Notes: generated from the sequence alone by a model not told the origin. Shown: positions 8,384 through 16,489, counted from the first letter of the stretch. The stretch is 47,971 nucleotides of DNA from UMGS1649 sp045651205 (GCA_045651205.1 JAZRSA010000057.1:1-47971); one strand, 5' to 3'. Program-made: numbers and translations.

Positions 8384-8875
8384 ATGACAGAAGGTTTAAA
8401 ACCTATAATAAATAAAAACGCAAAAATATTAATATTGGGTAGTTTGCCAAGCAAAATATCATTAGATAAAGAAGAATATTATGCAAATCCTACAAATCAT
8501 TTTTGGAGAATTATATCTAATGTTTTTGAAGAAAAAGAAATGTCTTTTAATGGTTATGAAGCTAAGAAACAATTTTTAGAGAAACATAATATTTCTTTGT
8601 GGGATGTTATTAAGAGCGCAGAAAGATTGGGCTCATTAGATAAGGATATAAAGTACGAAACATATAATGATATATTAGAGTATATATATGCTAACGACAA
8701 TATTAAAATATTTGTTAATGGTAAAAAAGCAGCTAAATCTCTAGATAAATACCTAAAAATAAATAATAGAAGAGATATAGAATATACAGTATTACCATCG
8801 TCTAGTGCTGCAAATACAAGATATACTTTAGAAATGAAAATAAATGAATGGAAGAAGTGCATTTTAGATAAATAA
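8384..8875 (+). CDS. DNA-deoxyinosine / uracil-DNA glycosylase-like protein
   Basis: 163 aa. It has the UDG-superfamily elements of the hypoxanthine-DNA glycosylase type: LILGSLPS near the N-terminus (motif 1), then YYANPTNHFWRI, and a late VLPSSSAANTRYT (motif 2 region). It would excise deaminated bases from DNA during repair. I start at 8384 because GGAG (8371-8374) is 9 bases upstream; the longer frame from 8306 reads through the previous gene's terminator. A TATAAT at 8359-8364 may be its -10, but the -35 is poor. Exact substrate (hypoxanthine, uracil or G:T mismatch) is not settled by sequence alone. Confidence 0.85.
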   Translation: MTEGLKPIINKNAKILILGSLPSKISLDKEEYYANPTNHFWRIISNVFEEKEMSFNGYEAKKQFLEKHNISLWDVIKSAERLGSLDKDIKYETYNDILEYIYANDNIKIFVNGKKAAKSLDKYLKINNRRDIEYTVLPSSSAANTRYTLEMKINEWKKCILDK

Positions 8876-8906
8876 TGTATAAAATAAATTAAATAATATA
8901 AAATAT

Positions 8907-8941
8907 AAAAGTGTGGTTTTTCGTTGAAAAATCACACTTTT
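8907..8941 (+). terminator. Terminator of the glycosylase gene
   Basis: AAAAGTGTGGTTTTT (8907-8921), loop CGTTG, AAAAATCACACTTTT (8927-8941). The right arm overlaps the promoter of the next gene. Confidence 0.7.
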
Positions 8942-8951
8942 ATGGTATAAT
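8924..8951 (+). promoter_or_regulatory. Promoter of the aminopeptidase-rodA-dusB operon
   Basis: TTGAAA (8924-8929), 16-base spacer, TATAAT (8946-8951) with extended -10 TGG. It is embedded in the preceding terminator hairpin. Confidence 0.72.
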
Positions 8952-8989
8952 ATGTAACATAGAATATAATAATAAATATGAGGTGGAAT

Positions 8990-10375
8990 ATGGTTAAGTA
9001 CAAAAAAGAAAATTCATATGAAAAATTAAATAAATTTGAGCAAGAAGAAATGTACAAATATACAGATGAGTACATTAAATTTCTAAATGCTGCAAAAACA
9101 GAATATAAATGTGTGGATGTTATTAAGTCAGAATTAGAACAGGCAGGATTTATGCCACTATCTAGTTTTAGATGTTTAGTTCCAGGAGATAAGGTATATT
9201 ATATAAACAAAGATAGAAGTATATATGCTGCAATAATTGGAGAACAATCTGAAACATTAGGTGTAAATATTGTTGGTTCACATATAGATAGTCCAAGATT
9301 AGATACTAAACCTATGCCTCTTTTTGAAAAACATGGTATGGCCTTAATGAAAACACAATACTATGGTGGAATAAAGAAATATCAATGGTTAAGTATACCT
9401 CTTGCAATGTATGGAACAGTATATAACGAATCTGGTGAAAAGATAGATGTAGTATTAGGTGAAAGCAATGAAGATTATACATTTGTAATTACAGATCTAT
9501 TACCACATTTAGGACGTGAAGAACTAGAAAAGAAAGCATCGGATTTTATAGATCCAGAAAATTTAAATGTACTTGTTGGTTCTACTCCAGATTTAGATGA
9601 AAAAGAAGATAAAGTTAAAGCAAAAATACTTAAAGCATTAAATAAAAAATATGGTATTACTGAAATAGATTTTGCAAGAAGTGATATTCGTTTTGTTCCA
9701 GCTTTTGATGCTAAATATATTGGTATAGACAAGGGTATGATAGCTGGTTATGGTCAAGACGATAGAGTTTGTGCTTATGCAACAATTACTGCTATGGTAA
9801 ACCTAGTAAAAGAAAATAGATTGTTAAATAAGACAGCGGTAGCATTAATAGTAGATAAAGAAGAAATAGGTAGTGAAGGAAATACTTCTATGAATTCATG
9901 GGGATTTGAATTGTTTATGACTAAACTATTAAGACTTAGAGGAAAAGAAACTAGAGAAGATTTGTTAGAGTCGCTAGATAAATCTTATATGTTATCTGCA
10001 GATGTTTCAGCGGCGGTAGATCCAATGCATGACCACTTAAGCGATATACAAAATGGTAATATAGCAGGATGTGGAATATCTATAGAAAAATATACTGGTA
10101 GTGGTGGAAAATATTCTGCAAATGATGCATCAGCAAAATATATGTCTTATGTTATGAATCTTTTTGAAAGAAATAACATAGCATACCAATTAGGAACATT
10201 AGGTAAAATAGGAAAAGGTGGCGGTGGAACTATTGCATACATCCTTGCGGCAAAAGGTGTGGAAGTAGTAGACTGCGGTACAGCGCTTCTTTCAATGCAT
10301 TCTCCTTATGAAGTAGCATCTGTAATAGATGTGTATATGACATACAAAGCATATAAGGCATTCTTTAAGGGATAA
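8990..10375 (+). CDS. M18 family aminopeptidase
   Basis: 461 aa. Metal-site motifs of the M18 zinc aminopeptidases are present: GSHIDSPRLD (His98), GQDDRVCAYA, DKEEIGSEGN, SADVSAAVDP and a C-terminal SMHSPYEVAS. These are cytosolic enzymes that remove N-terminal residues from peptides, often acidic or neutral ones. I chose the ATG at 8990 because AGGTGG sits just before it; the in-frame ATG at 8978 lies on that RBS. It is first in an operon with rodA (14-base gap) and dusB (27-base gap). Confidence 0.92.
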   Translation: MVKYKKENSYEKLNKFEQEEMYKYTDEYIKFLNAAKTEYKCVDVIKSELEQAGFMPLSSFRCLVPGDKVYYINKDRSIYAAIIGEQSETLGVNIVGSHIDSPRLDTKPMPLFEKHGMALMKTQYYGGIKKYQWLSIPLAMYGTVYNESGEKIDVVLGESNEDYTFVITDLLPHLGREELEKKASDFIDPENLNVLVGSTPDLDEKEDKVKAKILKALNKKYGITEIDFARSDIRFVPAFDAKYIGIDKGMIAGYGQDDRVCAYATITAMVNLVKENRLLNKTAVALIVDKEEIGSEGNTSMNSWGFELFMTKLLRLRGKETREDLLESLDKSYMLSADVSAAVDPMHDHLSDIQNGNIAGCGISIEKYTGSGGKYSANDASAKYMSYVMNLFERNNIAYQLGTLGKIGKGGGGTIAYILAAKGVEVVDCGTALLSMHSPYEVASVIDVYMTYKAYKAFFKG

Positions 10376-10389
10376 AATAAGGGGGATAT

Positions 10390-11496
10390 ATGAGAAATGT
10401 ATTTAGAAATACCGATTATATATTACTAGGGCTTGTAATAGCCTTAGTAATAATTGGGATAATCGGAATATATAGTGCAGGTATGAATAGTACAAGCTCT
10501 AGCGACGAATGGACAAAACAAATAGTTTGGGTATGTATATCTTTAGCTGTTATGTTTTCTGCTTGGATGTTAGATTATCATCTTGCGGGAAGTATAGGAA
10601 TAGTAGCTTATCCAATATTTCTAATAGCACTGGTAGTAGTACTTTTTATGCCAGAGATTAATGGTGCATCCAGCTGGTTTAATCTTGGTGGCTTTTTACT
10701 TCAACCATCAGAGTTTATGAAAATAGCATATATATTAGCAGTAGCTAAATATATGGAATATATGGGAAAGGGTAAAGAGGCAGTAAATAGAATACAAAAC
10801 ATATTAATAATTGGAACGCTTTTTGCGGTACCAGTTGTATTAATAATGTTACAACCTGACCTTGGAACAGCGATAGTTTTTGCTAGCATAACATTTTTTA
10901 TGATGTTTAAATCTGGCTTAAGCTATAAATATGTAATTGCATTAATACTTGTTGTAATAATACTTATACCAATTGTATATTTCTTTGTTTTAAACGATTA
11001 CCAACAACAAAGAATACTTGTGTTCTTAGATCCAGAAAGAGAGCCTTTGGGTGCAGGATACAATGCAATACAATCTAAGATAGCAGTTGGTTCTGGAATG
11101 TTATTTGGGACAGGCTTAGGCAAAGGAACACAAACACAATGGGGCTACTTACCAGTTAAATCTTCGGATTTTATATATTCAGTAATATCTGAAGAATTTG
11201 GCTTTATTGCATCAATATTAATTGTAGCAATATATGTAGTAATGTTACTTAGAATATTAAAGATAGCAGAAACATCAAAAGATAGATTTGGAAGTTTAAT
11301 TGCAGTTGGAATATTTGGAATGTACTTTTTCCACTTTATAGAAAACATTGGTATGACAATTGGTCTTATGCCTATTACAGGTATACCATTACCATTTGTA
11401 AGCTATGGTGGAAGTAGTATGCTTACTAACTTTGCTTGTCTAGGACTTCTTTTAAGTATAAGTGGAAGAAGACAAAAATCGTTATTTGTAGAATAG
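10390..11496 (+). CDS. rodA: RodA/FtsW/SpoVE-family SEDS glycosyltransferase
   Basis: 368 aa, about ten membrane segments. Signature features are SSWFNLGGFLLQPSEFMKIA, LQPDLGTAIV and the C-terminal GLMPITGIPLPFVSYGGSSM. SEDS proteins polymerise lipid II glycan strands together with a class B PBP. RodA (elongation) is the best fit from length and motif wording, but FtsW or SpoVE cannot be excluded. A GGGGG-type RBS overlaps the spacer after the aminopeptidase stop. No PBP partner is adjacent. Confidence 0.88.
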   Translation: MRNVFRNTDYILLGLVIALVIIGIIGIYSAGMNSTSSSDEWTKQIVWVCISLAVMFSAWMLDYHLAGSIGIVAYPIFLIALVVVLFMPEINGASSWFNLGGFLLQPSEFMKIAYILAVAKYMEYMGKGKEAVNRIQNILIIGTLFAVPVVLIMLQPDLGTAIVFASITFFMMFKSGLSYKYVIALILVVIILIPIVYFFVLNDYQQQRILVFLDPEREPLGAGYNAIQSKIAVGSGMLFGTGLGKGTQTQWGYLPVKSSDFIYSVISEEFGFIASILIVAIYVVMLLRILKIAETSKDRFGSLIAVGIFGMYFFHFIENIGMTIGLMPITGIPLPFVSYGGSSMLTNFACLGLLLSISGRRQKSLFVE

Positions 11497-11523
11497 AAAA
11501 ACAAACATAAAGGAGAAATTAGT

Positions 11524-12513
11524 TTGGAACTAAAAGAATATATAAAAGAAATAAAAATAGGAGATATAACTGTAAAGCATAATGTGTTTCTAGCACCTAT
11601 GGCAGGAGTTACAGATTTACCATTTAGATATATTTGTAATAAGTATGGTGGTGTAGTGTATACTCCAACTGAAATGGTTAGCACTCGTGGACTTGTTTAT
11701 CAAGATAAAAAGACACATAAAATAATGGATATACATGAAAACGAAAGCCCTAAGGTTATACAAATATTTGGTAGCGAACCAGACATTATTAAACAAGTGG
11801 TACTTAAGTTGAACGAAAGTGATGATGTAGATATTATAGACTTCAATATGGGTTGTCCAGCACCTAAGGTCGTAAAAAATGGAGATGGTAGCGAGCTTCT
11901 AAAAGATTTAGATAAAGTTGAAGAAATAATAAAAACATTAACTGAAACAAGTCCTAAGCCAGTTACAATAAAAACAAGACTTGGATATAACAAAGATACA
12001 ATGACAGCTATTAAAGTAGCTAAACTTTGTGAAAAATATGGAGTTAGTATGGTAACAATACATGGTAGAACAAGAGACCAGTATTATACAGGCGTAGCGG
12101 ATTTAGAAGGAATAAAAGAGACTAAAGAAGCAGTGAATATTCCAGTAGTAGGTAATGGGGATGTGGTAGATATTGAGTCTGCTAAAAAAATGTTTGAAAC
12201 AGGTGTAGATGCAATAATGGTTGGTAGAGCTGCCTTTGGTAATCCTTGGATATTTAAGAGTATATTAGAAGGTAAAGAATACATACCAACATTAGAAGAA
12301 AGATTTTGTGTAATACGCGAACATTTAGATTTAGCAGTATCTCGTGAAAGAGAAGAAGTTGCTATACCTAAAATGCGTAAGCATATATCTTGGTATTTCA
12401 AAGGATTAAAGCATAGTAGCATAGCAAGAGATAGAATAAACAAAGAGCTTACATATGATGGTGTAGTAAATATCTTAAATGAATATTATGAAATGCTAAA
12501 GAGGGAAGAATAG
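11524..12513 (+). CDS. dusB: tRNA-dihydrouridine synthase (DusB type)
   Basis: 329 aa, TIM-barrel flavoenzyme that reduces uridine to dihydrouridine in tRNA. Visible motifs: FLAPMAGVTDLPFR, NMGCPAPKVVKNGDGSELL with the catalytic Cys, TIHGRTRDQYY, and GNGDV then VGRAAFGNPWIF for flavin phosphate binding. It starts with TTG at 11524, with AGGAG about eight bases upstream and the protein beginning at the family's usual point. Third gene of the aminopeptidase-rodA-dusB operon. Confidence 0.93.
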   Translation: MELKEYIKEIKIGDITVKHNVFLAPMAGVTDLPFRYICNKYGGVVYTPTEMVSTRGLVYQDKKTHKIMDIHENESPKVIQIFGSEPDIIKQVVLKLNESDDVDIIDFNMGCPAPKVVKNGDGSELLKDLDKVEEIIKTLTETSPKPVTIKTRLGYNKDTMTAIKVAKLCEKYGVSMVTIHGRTRDQYYTGVADLEGIKETKEAVNIPVVGNGDVVDIESAKKMFETGVDAIMVGRAAFGNPWIFKSILEGKEYIPTLEERFCVIREHLDLAVSREREEVAIPKMRKHISWYFKGLKHSSIARDRINKELTYDGVVNILNEYYEMLKREE

Positions 12514-12536
12514 CATAACAAAATGTATAATTTATT

Positions 12537-12588
12537 AACAGGACATAGAGAAAATACCTAATTCTCACTTTGTGTCCTGTTATTTTTT
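12537..12588 (+). terminator. Terminator after dusB
   Basis: AACAGGACA (12537-12545) pairs with TGTCCTGTT (12573-12581); an inner GAGAA/TTCTC pair extends the hairpin; ATTTTTT follows. Confidence 0.82.
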
Positions 12589-12627
12589 AACCATATATTA
12601 TACAATTTGACTAGAAAGAGGTGAATT

Positions 12628-13302
12628 ATGGATCAAGAAAAGATAGGAAGGTTTATAGCTGAAAGAAGAAAAGATAAAAATATGACCCAAGAGCAAATGG
12701 CAGAGAAATTAGGAGTATCTAGCAAGTCTATTAGCCGTTGGGAAAACGGAAAGACTATGCCAGATGTTTCTTTGTTTGAAGTATTATGTGAAGAATTAAA
12801 TATAACAGTTAATGAATTATTAAAAGGCGAAAAAATAACATCAAAAAACAAATCAATTAATTTATCTGCTAAAACACTTTTAGATTATACAAACTATGTT
12901 AAGAGAAAAAATAAAAGAATAATACTAACAATACTTTTCGTAATGAGTTTATTGCCAATGTTAATGAATCAATATGGTGGACTTAAAGGGGTACAAGAAA
13001 TAATAGGTTTAATTAATTTATTAAATCCGATAGGAATATTATCTGTAGTGTTATTTCTTATAGGTGTATGGTTACCATTTAAGAAAGATATAATTGGTAA
13101 AATATTAGGTGGAATCGGTGTAATTGGAATTGTATTATCTGAAATATATAAATTCTTTACATGGCATATTATGAATATAACAGGTGAAATGAGCCTTGCA
13201 AATAGTATAGAATTTGCATTCCCAGAATTCTATATAGGAATGGGAATATCTTTAATTATGGTAGTTATATATTTTTTAATAGATAGAATAATAAAAGAAT
13301 AG
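12628..13302 (+). CDS. XRE-family regulator with C-terminal membrane domain
   Basis: 224 aa. Residues ~5-62 form a Cro/CI helix-turn-helix (TQEQMAEKLGVSSKSISRWE, then NGKTMPD). After a linker, three or four hydrophobic helices occupy residues ~95-220. This puts a DNA-binding head on a membrane anchor, a known layout in Clostridia, possibly sensing envelope state. RBS AGAGGTG precedes the ATG. The terminator of dusB separates it from the upstream operon. It sits 66 bases before a pilin-like gene on the same strand but that gene has its own candidate promoter. Target genes unknown. Confidence 0.88.
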   Translation: MDQEKIGRFIAERRKDKNMTQEQMAEKLGVSSKSISRWENGKTMPDVSLFEVLCEELNITVNELLKGEKITSKNKSINLSAKTLLDYTNYVKRKNKRIILTILFVMSLLPMLMNQYGGLKGVQEIIGLINLLNPIGILSVVLFLIGVWLPFKKDIIGKILGGIGVIGIVLSEIYKFFTWHIMNITGEMSLANSIEFAFPEFYIGMGISLIMVVIYFLIDRIIKE

Positions 13303-13309
13303 AAAAATA

Positions 13310-13338
13310 TTTACAAAAAAGAGAATATATAATAATAT
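13310..13338 (+). promoter_or_regulatory. Conserved-spacer promoter (site 1) before pilin-like gene
   Basis: TTTACA (13310-13315), spacer AAAAAGAGAATATATAA, TAATAT (13333-13338). The 17-base spacer closely matches those at 14517, 18126 and 29983. Confidence 0.6.
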
Positions 13339-13368
13339 AAAATATGATAGTAGACAAAGGAGATACAA

Positions 13369-14463
13369 ATGAAAAAAGGAATAAGTTTAATAGTTTTAGT
13401 TATTACTATTATTGTAATGATAATATTAGCTGCAAGTGTGGTAATAACATTGAATAATTCTAATATTATAACCAAGGCAAATGATGCTACCCAAAAAACA
13501 AATACATCACAAGTTGAGCAATTAGCAAATATTGCATGGGCTGAAGGATATCTTGAAAAATTAAGAGGTGACGCTCTAAATAGTTATGTCCAAGAGGCTA
13601 TGAAAAACTATACAGATAATTATACAATAACAGTAACAGATAAAGGTGTTATTGTCACTGAAGGTGTCACTAAAAAAATAAATGAATATGGATTTTATTA
13701 TGATGTACCATACGAAGACCGTTCAGAAGAAGTTAATGGATATCTATATTATATGGTATGTAAATCAAATAATACTATAGAATGTTATAGTACGAATATT
13801 ACAACCGGTGAAAAGTATTTTGACAATATTATGGAATATACACCATCGAAAAATAAATTAACGATTGAAGAAGATTATGTAATACTTTTTGAGGACGAAG
13901 GAAAAACTCTAATAGATGAAGATTATAGATATATATATTCAACAGAAACATATAGAGATATATATTATGGTGAAAAATATTATAGTGTTGATATGAATGG
14001 ATATCTTATCATAAGACAAGATAATACAATAGAAATTTATGATTATAAAAATAATTTGCTAGAAACAATTCCTGGAACTGAACTAACTAAGAAATCACAT
14101 TGGTTTGATGATAAAGACGGTGAAATGTTACTTTTAGTTTCGATGGATGGAAGAATGGTTTATAATGATAATATTACAGCTAAATTACTTGACACTACAG
14201 AGGATGGCTTAATAGCATTTGAGTTGTGTTGCTATTTTGATGATACTTGTGTAACATATTATGCTGAACCGGGTATGACATGGGGAGATTGGATTGCATC
14301 AGAGTATAATACAATAGGTGCAACAGATAGTGGGTACGATAGAGTAAATAATGTAACTTGCAAATGCGGTACAAAGGAAAACATGAGGTGGCCAGATAGC
14401 ACTTTAGTTAAATTGGATGAAATGATCATACCTAATGTAAAATATGAAATAAGTCATAAATAA
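13369..14463 (+). CDS. Pilin-like surface protein
   Basis: 364 aa, RBS AAAGGAG. MKKG followed by ISLIVLVITIIVMIILAASV is a prepilin-like signal (cleavage after Gly4; Val at +5). The ectodomain starts with a short conserved helical segment (QLANIAWAEGYLEKL) and then has NEYGFYYDVPY, a phrase also found in the protein at 30215. The C-terminus has MTWGDWIASEYNTIG, the same motif as in the first two genes of the window. It therefore bridges the two pilin-like subgroups. It has no leader RNA like those at 14559 and 30025 although its promoter spacer is similar. Passenger function unknown. Confidence 0.8.
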   Translation: MKKGISLIVLVITIIVMIILAASVVITLNNSNIITKANDATQKTNTSQVEQLANIAWAEGYLEKLRGDALNSYVQEAMKNYTDNYTITVTDKGVIVTEGVTKKINEYGFYYDVPYEDRSEEVNGYLYYMVCKSNNTIECYSTNITTGEKYFDNIMEYTPSKNKLTIEEDYVILFEDEGKTLIDEDYRYIYSTETYRDIYYGEKYYSVDMNGYLIIRQDNTIEIYDYKNNLLETIPGTELTKKSHWFDDKDGEMLLLVSMDGRMVYNDNITAKLLDTTEDGLIAFELCCYFDDTCVTYYAEPGMTWGDWIASEYNTIGATDSGYDRVNNVTCKCGTKENMRWPDSTLVKLDEMIIPNVKYEISHK

Positions 14464-14516
14464 TAGTCAAAAATTACCTTTCAGGGTAATTAAGATTTAA
14501 AATAACAATGGATATA

Positions 14517-14545
14517 TAGATAAAAAATGAAATATATAATAAAAT
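14517..14545 (+). promoter_or_regulatory. Conserved-spacer promoter (site 2), leader copy A
   Basis: TAGATA (14517-14522), spacer AAAAATGAAATATATAA, TAAAAT (14540-14545). The -35 is weak, but the spacer and position match the promoter of leader copy B. Confidence 0.5.
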
Positions 14546-14570
14546 AAAAACATAAAGAGGGGGTAAACAA

Positions 14571-14669
14571 ATGATAAAAAACGCTGAAAGTCTTGCGGCT
14601 GTATATATATATATATACGTACACTTTACTAATGAAAAAAACATTAGTAGCGTTTTTGTACCCAAATAA
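14571..14669 (+). CDS. Putative 32-aa leader peptide, copy A
   Basis: The ATG at 14571 lies 7 bases after GAGGGGG. The peptide begins MIKNAESLAAV, as in copy B, then reads through the (TA)8 repeat as YIYIY and ends at TAA 14667-14669, just past the right arm of the outer stem. A translating ribosome would open that stem. Whether it is translated is inference; the conserved RBS, start and first 11 residues in both copies are what is seen. The same bases also form the RNA structure, so conservation could be structural. Confidence 0.5.
   Translation: MIKNAESLAAVYIYIYVHFTNEKNISSVFVPK
14602..14617 (+). repeat. (TA)8 dinucleotide repeat inside leader copy A
   Basis: Eight uninterrupted TA units, at the position occupied by (CA)9 in copy B. 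A gain or loss of one unit shifts the leader ORF frame. Confidence 0.95.
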
Positions 14670-14680
14670 CAATATAAACT

Positions 14681-14725
14681 AGCAAAGTAACACATACTCA
14701 AAGGTATGTGCTGCTTTGTTTTTTT
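14681..14725 (+). terminator. Leader attenuator terminator, copy A
   Basis: AGCAAAG (14681-14687) pairs with CTTTGTT (14714-14720), CACATAC (14691-14697) with GTATGTG (14704-14710), then a T-run. It lies between the promoter and the pilin-like CDS, so read-through is needed for expression. Confidence 0.85.
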
Positions 14726-14749
14726 GCATACAAGAAGGAGGAATTATAA

Positions 14750-15964
14750 ATGCAAAAGAAAGGTATATCTTTAATAGTTCTAGTTATTACAATAATAGTG
14801 CTGATAATACTAGCAGCTAGTGTAGTTATTTCGCTTAGTAATACAGGAATAATAAACAAAGCGAGTCATGCTGTACAATTAACTGATGAAAGCCAAGTGC
14901 AAGATTTAGCTGCATTAATATGGGCGGAATGTTATATGGATCTGGAAAAGAAGGAGAATATAGTGACTTTTGTTAGGGAAGAATTGAAAAAACAAGGAAT
15001 AACAGAAGATAATTGGGAAATAACAATAACAGAAAGTGGCGTAGCAATAACAAGTAAAAAGAATGAATATAATTCAGAAGAATTAAATCCGATTAATGTT
15101 AAAATTACAGACGATAAATATGAAAAAGGCGATTATATTTATGAGGCAATTAAAGAAGGGAATCGATTTGAGGCAGAAACATTAGAAGAAGCAAAAGAAA
15201 TAGCTAAAGCAGAAATAATAGAGTATTTAGGGGTAAATTCGTGGGAAGATGTTTTAGCATATGCCTCACAACAAGGAATTACAGAAGAAGAGTATTGGGA
15301 GAGTGTTTCACTTACAGAAGCTACTTTTGTTCCGTATAAAATAGTTGGGTGGAATGTTAAACTTAATTTAAATAAAACCGATAAAAATAAAACCATATAT
15401 GGTGTTATTTTAGAGAGTATAAATAATTTGCCGATTTTAAGTTTGTGTTATACATTTAGCGAGTGTACAAATCTTTTGGTTGCACCAAAGATGCCGAAAG
15501 ATGTAGTAGATATTTCTGGAGCGTTTAGTCACTGCACTGCATTAGTCACTGCTCCTAAAATTCCAGCGGGAGTTAAAGAAATGACGGCTGTTTTTGCATT
15601 TTGCGAGAGTTTAAAACAATATGAGGGAAATGTTGATGGCGATGGTGACTTTTCGAATTATATTATACCAGAGAATGTATCGAACTTATATTTTTCTTTT
15701 AACTCTTGTAATAATATGAAAAAAGCTCCAAAAATTCCGAGAGGAATTAAAACTTTGGCCTATACGTTTACGGGTTGTCAATCATTAACTGGAACTATTA
15801 CGATTGATGCTACTCCAGAATATTTTTCAAGTTGTTTTGGCGATATTAATTTTAGTGTTCAAAATCTTAATTTGCTAGGTAATTCCGCTAATATAGATGA
15901 ATTAGGGCAAACAGGGGTAAACTATTGTACAACATGTAACGGAAAGTGTAATGGCTCTCATTAA
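14750..15964 (+). CDS. Pilin-like protein with BspA-like repeats
   Basis: 404 aa, RBS AAGGAGG. The signal is MQKKG then ISLIVLVITIIVLIILAASV (cleavage after Gly5; Val at +5). Residues ~40-100 are the helical stem common to this group (QVQDLAALIWAECYM). The C-terminal half has about five repeats of the form (Y/A/S)F-x2-C-x2-(L/M) spaced by PK-(I/M)-P motifs, such as GAFSHCTALVTAPKIPAGVK, resembling BspA/DUF285-type leucine-rich surface repeats. It ends with a Cys-rich CTTCNGKCNGSH. Probably an exposed adhesin-like protein tethered by its pilin-like helix. It is controlled by leader copy A. Confidence 0.83.
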   Translation: MQKKGISLIVLVITIIVLIILAASVVISLSNTGIINKASHAVQLTDESQVQDLAALIWAECYMDLEKKENIVTFVREELKKQGITEDNWEITITESGVAITSKKNEYNSEELNPINVKITDDKYEKGDYIYEAIKEGNRFEAETLEEAKEIAKAEIIEYLGVNSWEDVLAYASQQGITEEEYWESVSLTEATFVPYKIVGWNVKLNLNKTDKNKTIYGVILESINNLPILSLCYTFSECTNLLVAPKMPKDVVDISGAFSHCTALVTAPKIPAGVKEMTAVFAFCESLKQYEGNVDGDGDFSNYIIPENVSNLYFSFNSCNNMKKAPKIPRGIKTLAYTFTGCQSLTGTITIDATPEYFSSCFGDINFSVQNLNLLGNSANIDELGQTGVNYCTTCNGKCNGSH

Positions 15965-15990
15965 ATTAAAAATCTAATATTAATTTATAT

Positions 15991-16038
15991 AACAGGATAT
16001 AAGTGAAAATATAATTTCACAATATATCCTGTTATTTT
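15991..16038 (+). terminator. Terminator after the pilin-like BspA gene
   Basis: A long hairpin: AACAGGATAT pairs with ATATCCTGTT, and inner GTGAAA with TTTCAC; a T-rich tail follows. Confidence 0.85.
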
Positions 16039-16060
16039 ATATAATAGATTGGGTGAATTT

Positions 16061-16441
16061 ATGAGACGTGGAGATATATATTATGCAGATTTAGGCGAAG
16101 TTGTAGGTAGTGAACAGTTTGGGGTTAGACCAGTTGTTATTGTACAAAATAATGTGGGAAACAAATATAGCCAAACAGTTATAGTTTTGCCAATAACATC
16201 TAGGATAAAAAAGAAACTACCAACACATATAAATATTAGAGGTAGTAAATATGGTCTTGAAAAAGATTCAATAATTCTTGCGGAGCAAATTAGAACTATA
16301 GATAAAAGTAGATTAATTAGTAAAGTGGGAAGGTTAGATAAGAATGTGTTAGATGAGATAAAGCAGGCCTTAATAATTAGTTGTGGACTAAGAGGAAATG
16401 TTACTTTTTTAGAGCTTTTTAAGAAATTTCAAAATATGTGA
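16061..16441 (+). CDS. MazF/PemK-type endoribonuclease toxin, no adjacent antitoxin
   Basis: 126 aa. MRRGDIYYADLGEVVGSEQF, then GVRPVVIVQNNVGN and VLPITSRIKKKLPTHI match the NdoA/EndoA branch of MazF ribosome-independent mRNA interferases. The start is set at 16061, after GGGTGA at 16051-16056; a TTG at 16049 precedes the RBS. Such toxins are usually preceded by a small MazE/EndoAI antitoxin gene, but only a terminator lies upstream here and a nuclease gene downstream. A C-terminal extension (LELFKKFQNM) is unremarkable. It may use a distant antitoxin. Confidence 0.9.
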   Translation: MRRGDIYYADLGEVVGSEQFGVRPVVIVQNNVGNKYSQTVIVLPITSRIKKKLPTHINIRGSKYGLEKDSIILAEQIRTIDKSRLISKVGRLDKNVLDEIKQALIISCGLRGNVTFLELFKKFQNM

Positions 16442-16460
16442 CAAAATATGTGAAATTTCC

Positions 16461-16489
16461 TTGCAATATGTTTTTTCGGATGTTAAAAT
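16461..16489 (+). promoter_or_regulatory. Promoter of the beta-CASP nuclease gene
   Basis: TTGCAA (16461-16466), 17-base spacer, TAAAAT (16484-16489) with extended -10 TGT. Confidence 0.78.

Larger units (their letters stand above)
14559..14725 (+). promoter_or_regulatory. Structured 5' leader with attenuator, copy A
   Basis: Paired elements: GGGTA (14561-14565) with TACCC (14659-14663); AAAAACGC (14577-14584) with GCGTTTTT (14650-14657); a small AGTC/GGCT hairpin with loop TTGC; TGTA/TACA around a (TA)8 repeat; and ACTAATG (14628-14634) with CATTAGT (14642-14648) over an A-rich loop. An intrinsic terminator follows at 14681-14725, just before the RBS. Copy B at 30025-30188 keeps every pairing, and its last hairpin has a different sequence. 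A short ORF runs through it. I cannot match it to a riboswitch class I know (c-di-GMP-I in particular). Confidence 0.7.

Noticed and set aside
14559..14669. c-di-GMP-I riboswitch as the identity of the leader
   Set aside because: Pilin-type genes made this likely, but the conserved c-di-GMP-I core (GGACGCAAAGC-type segment and tetraloop receptor) is not present.
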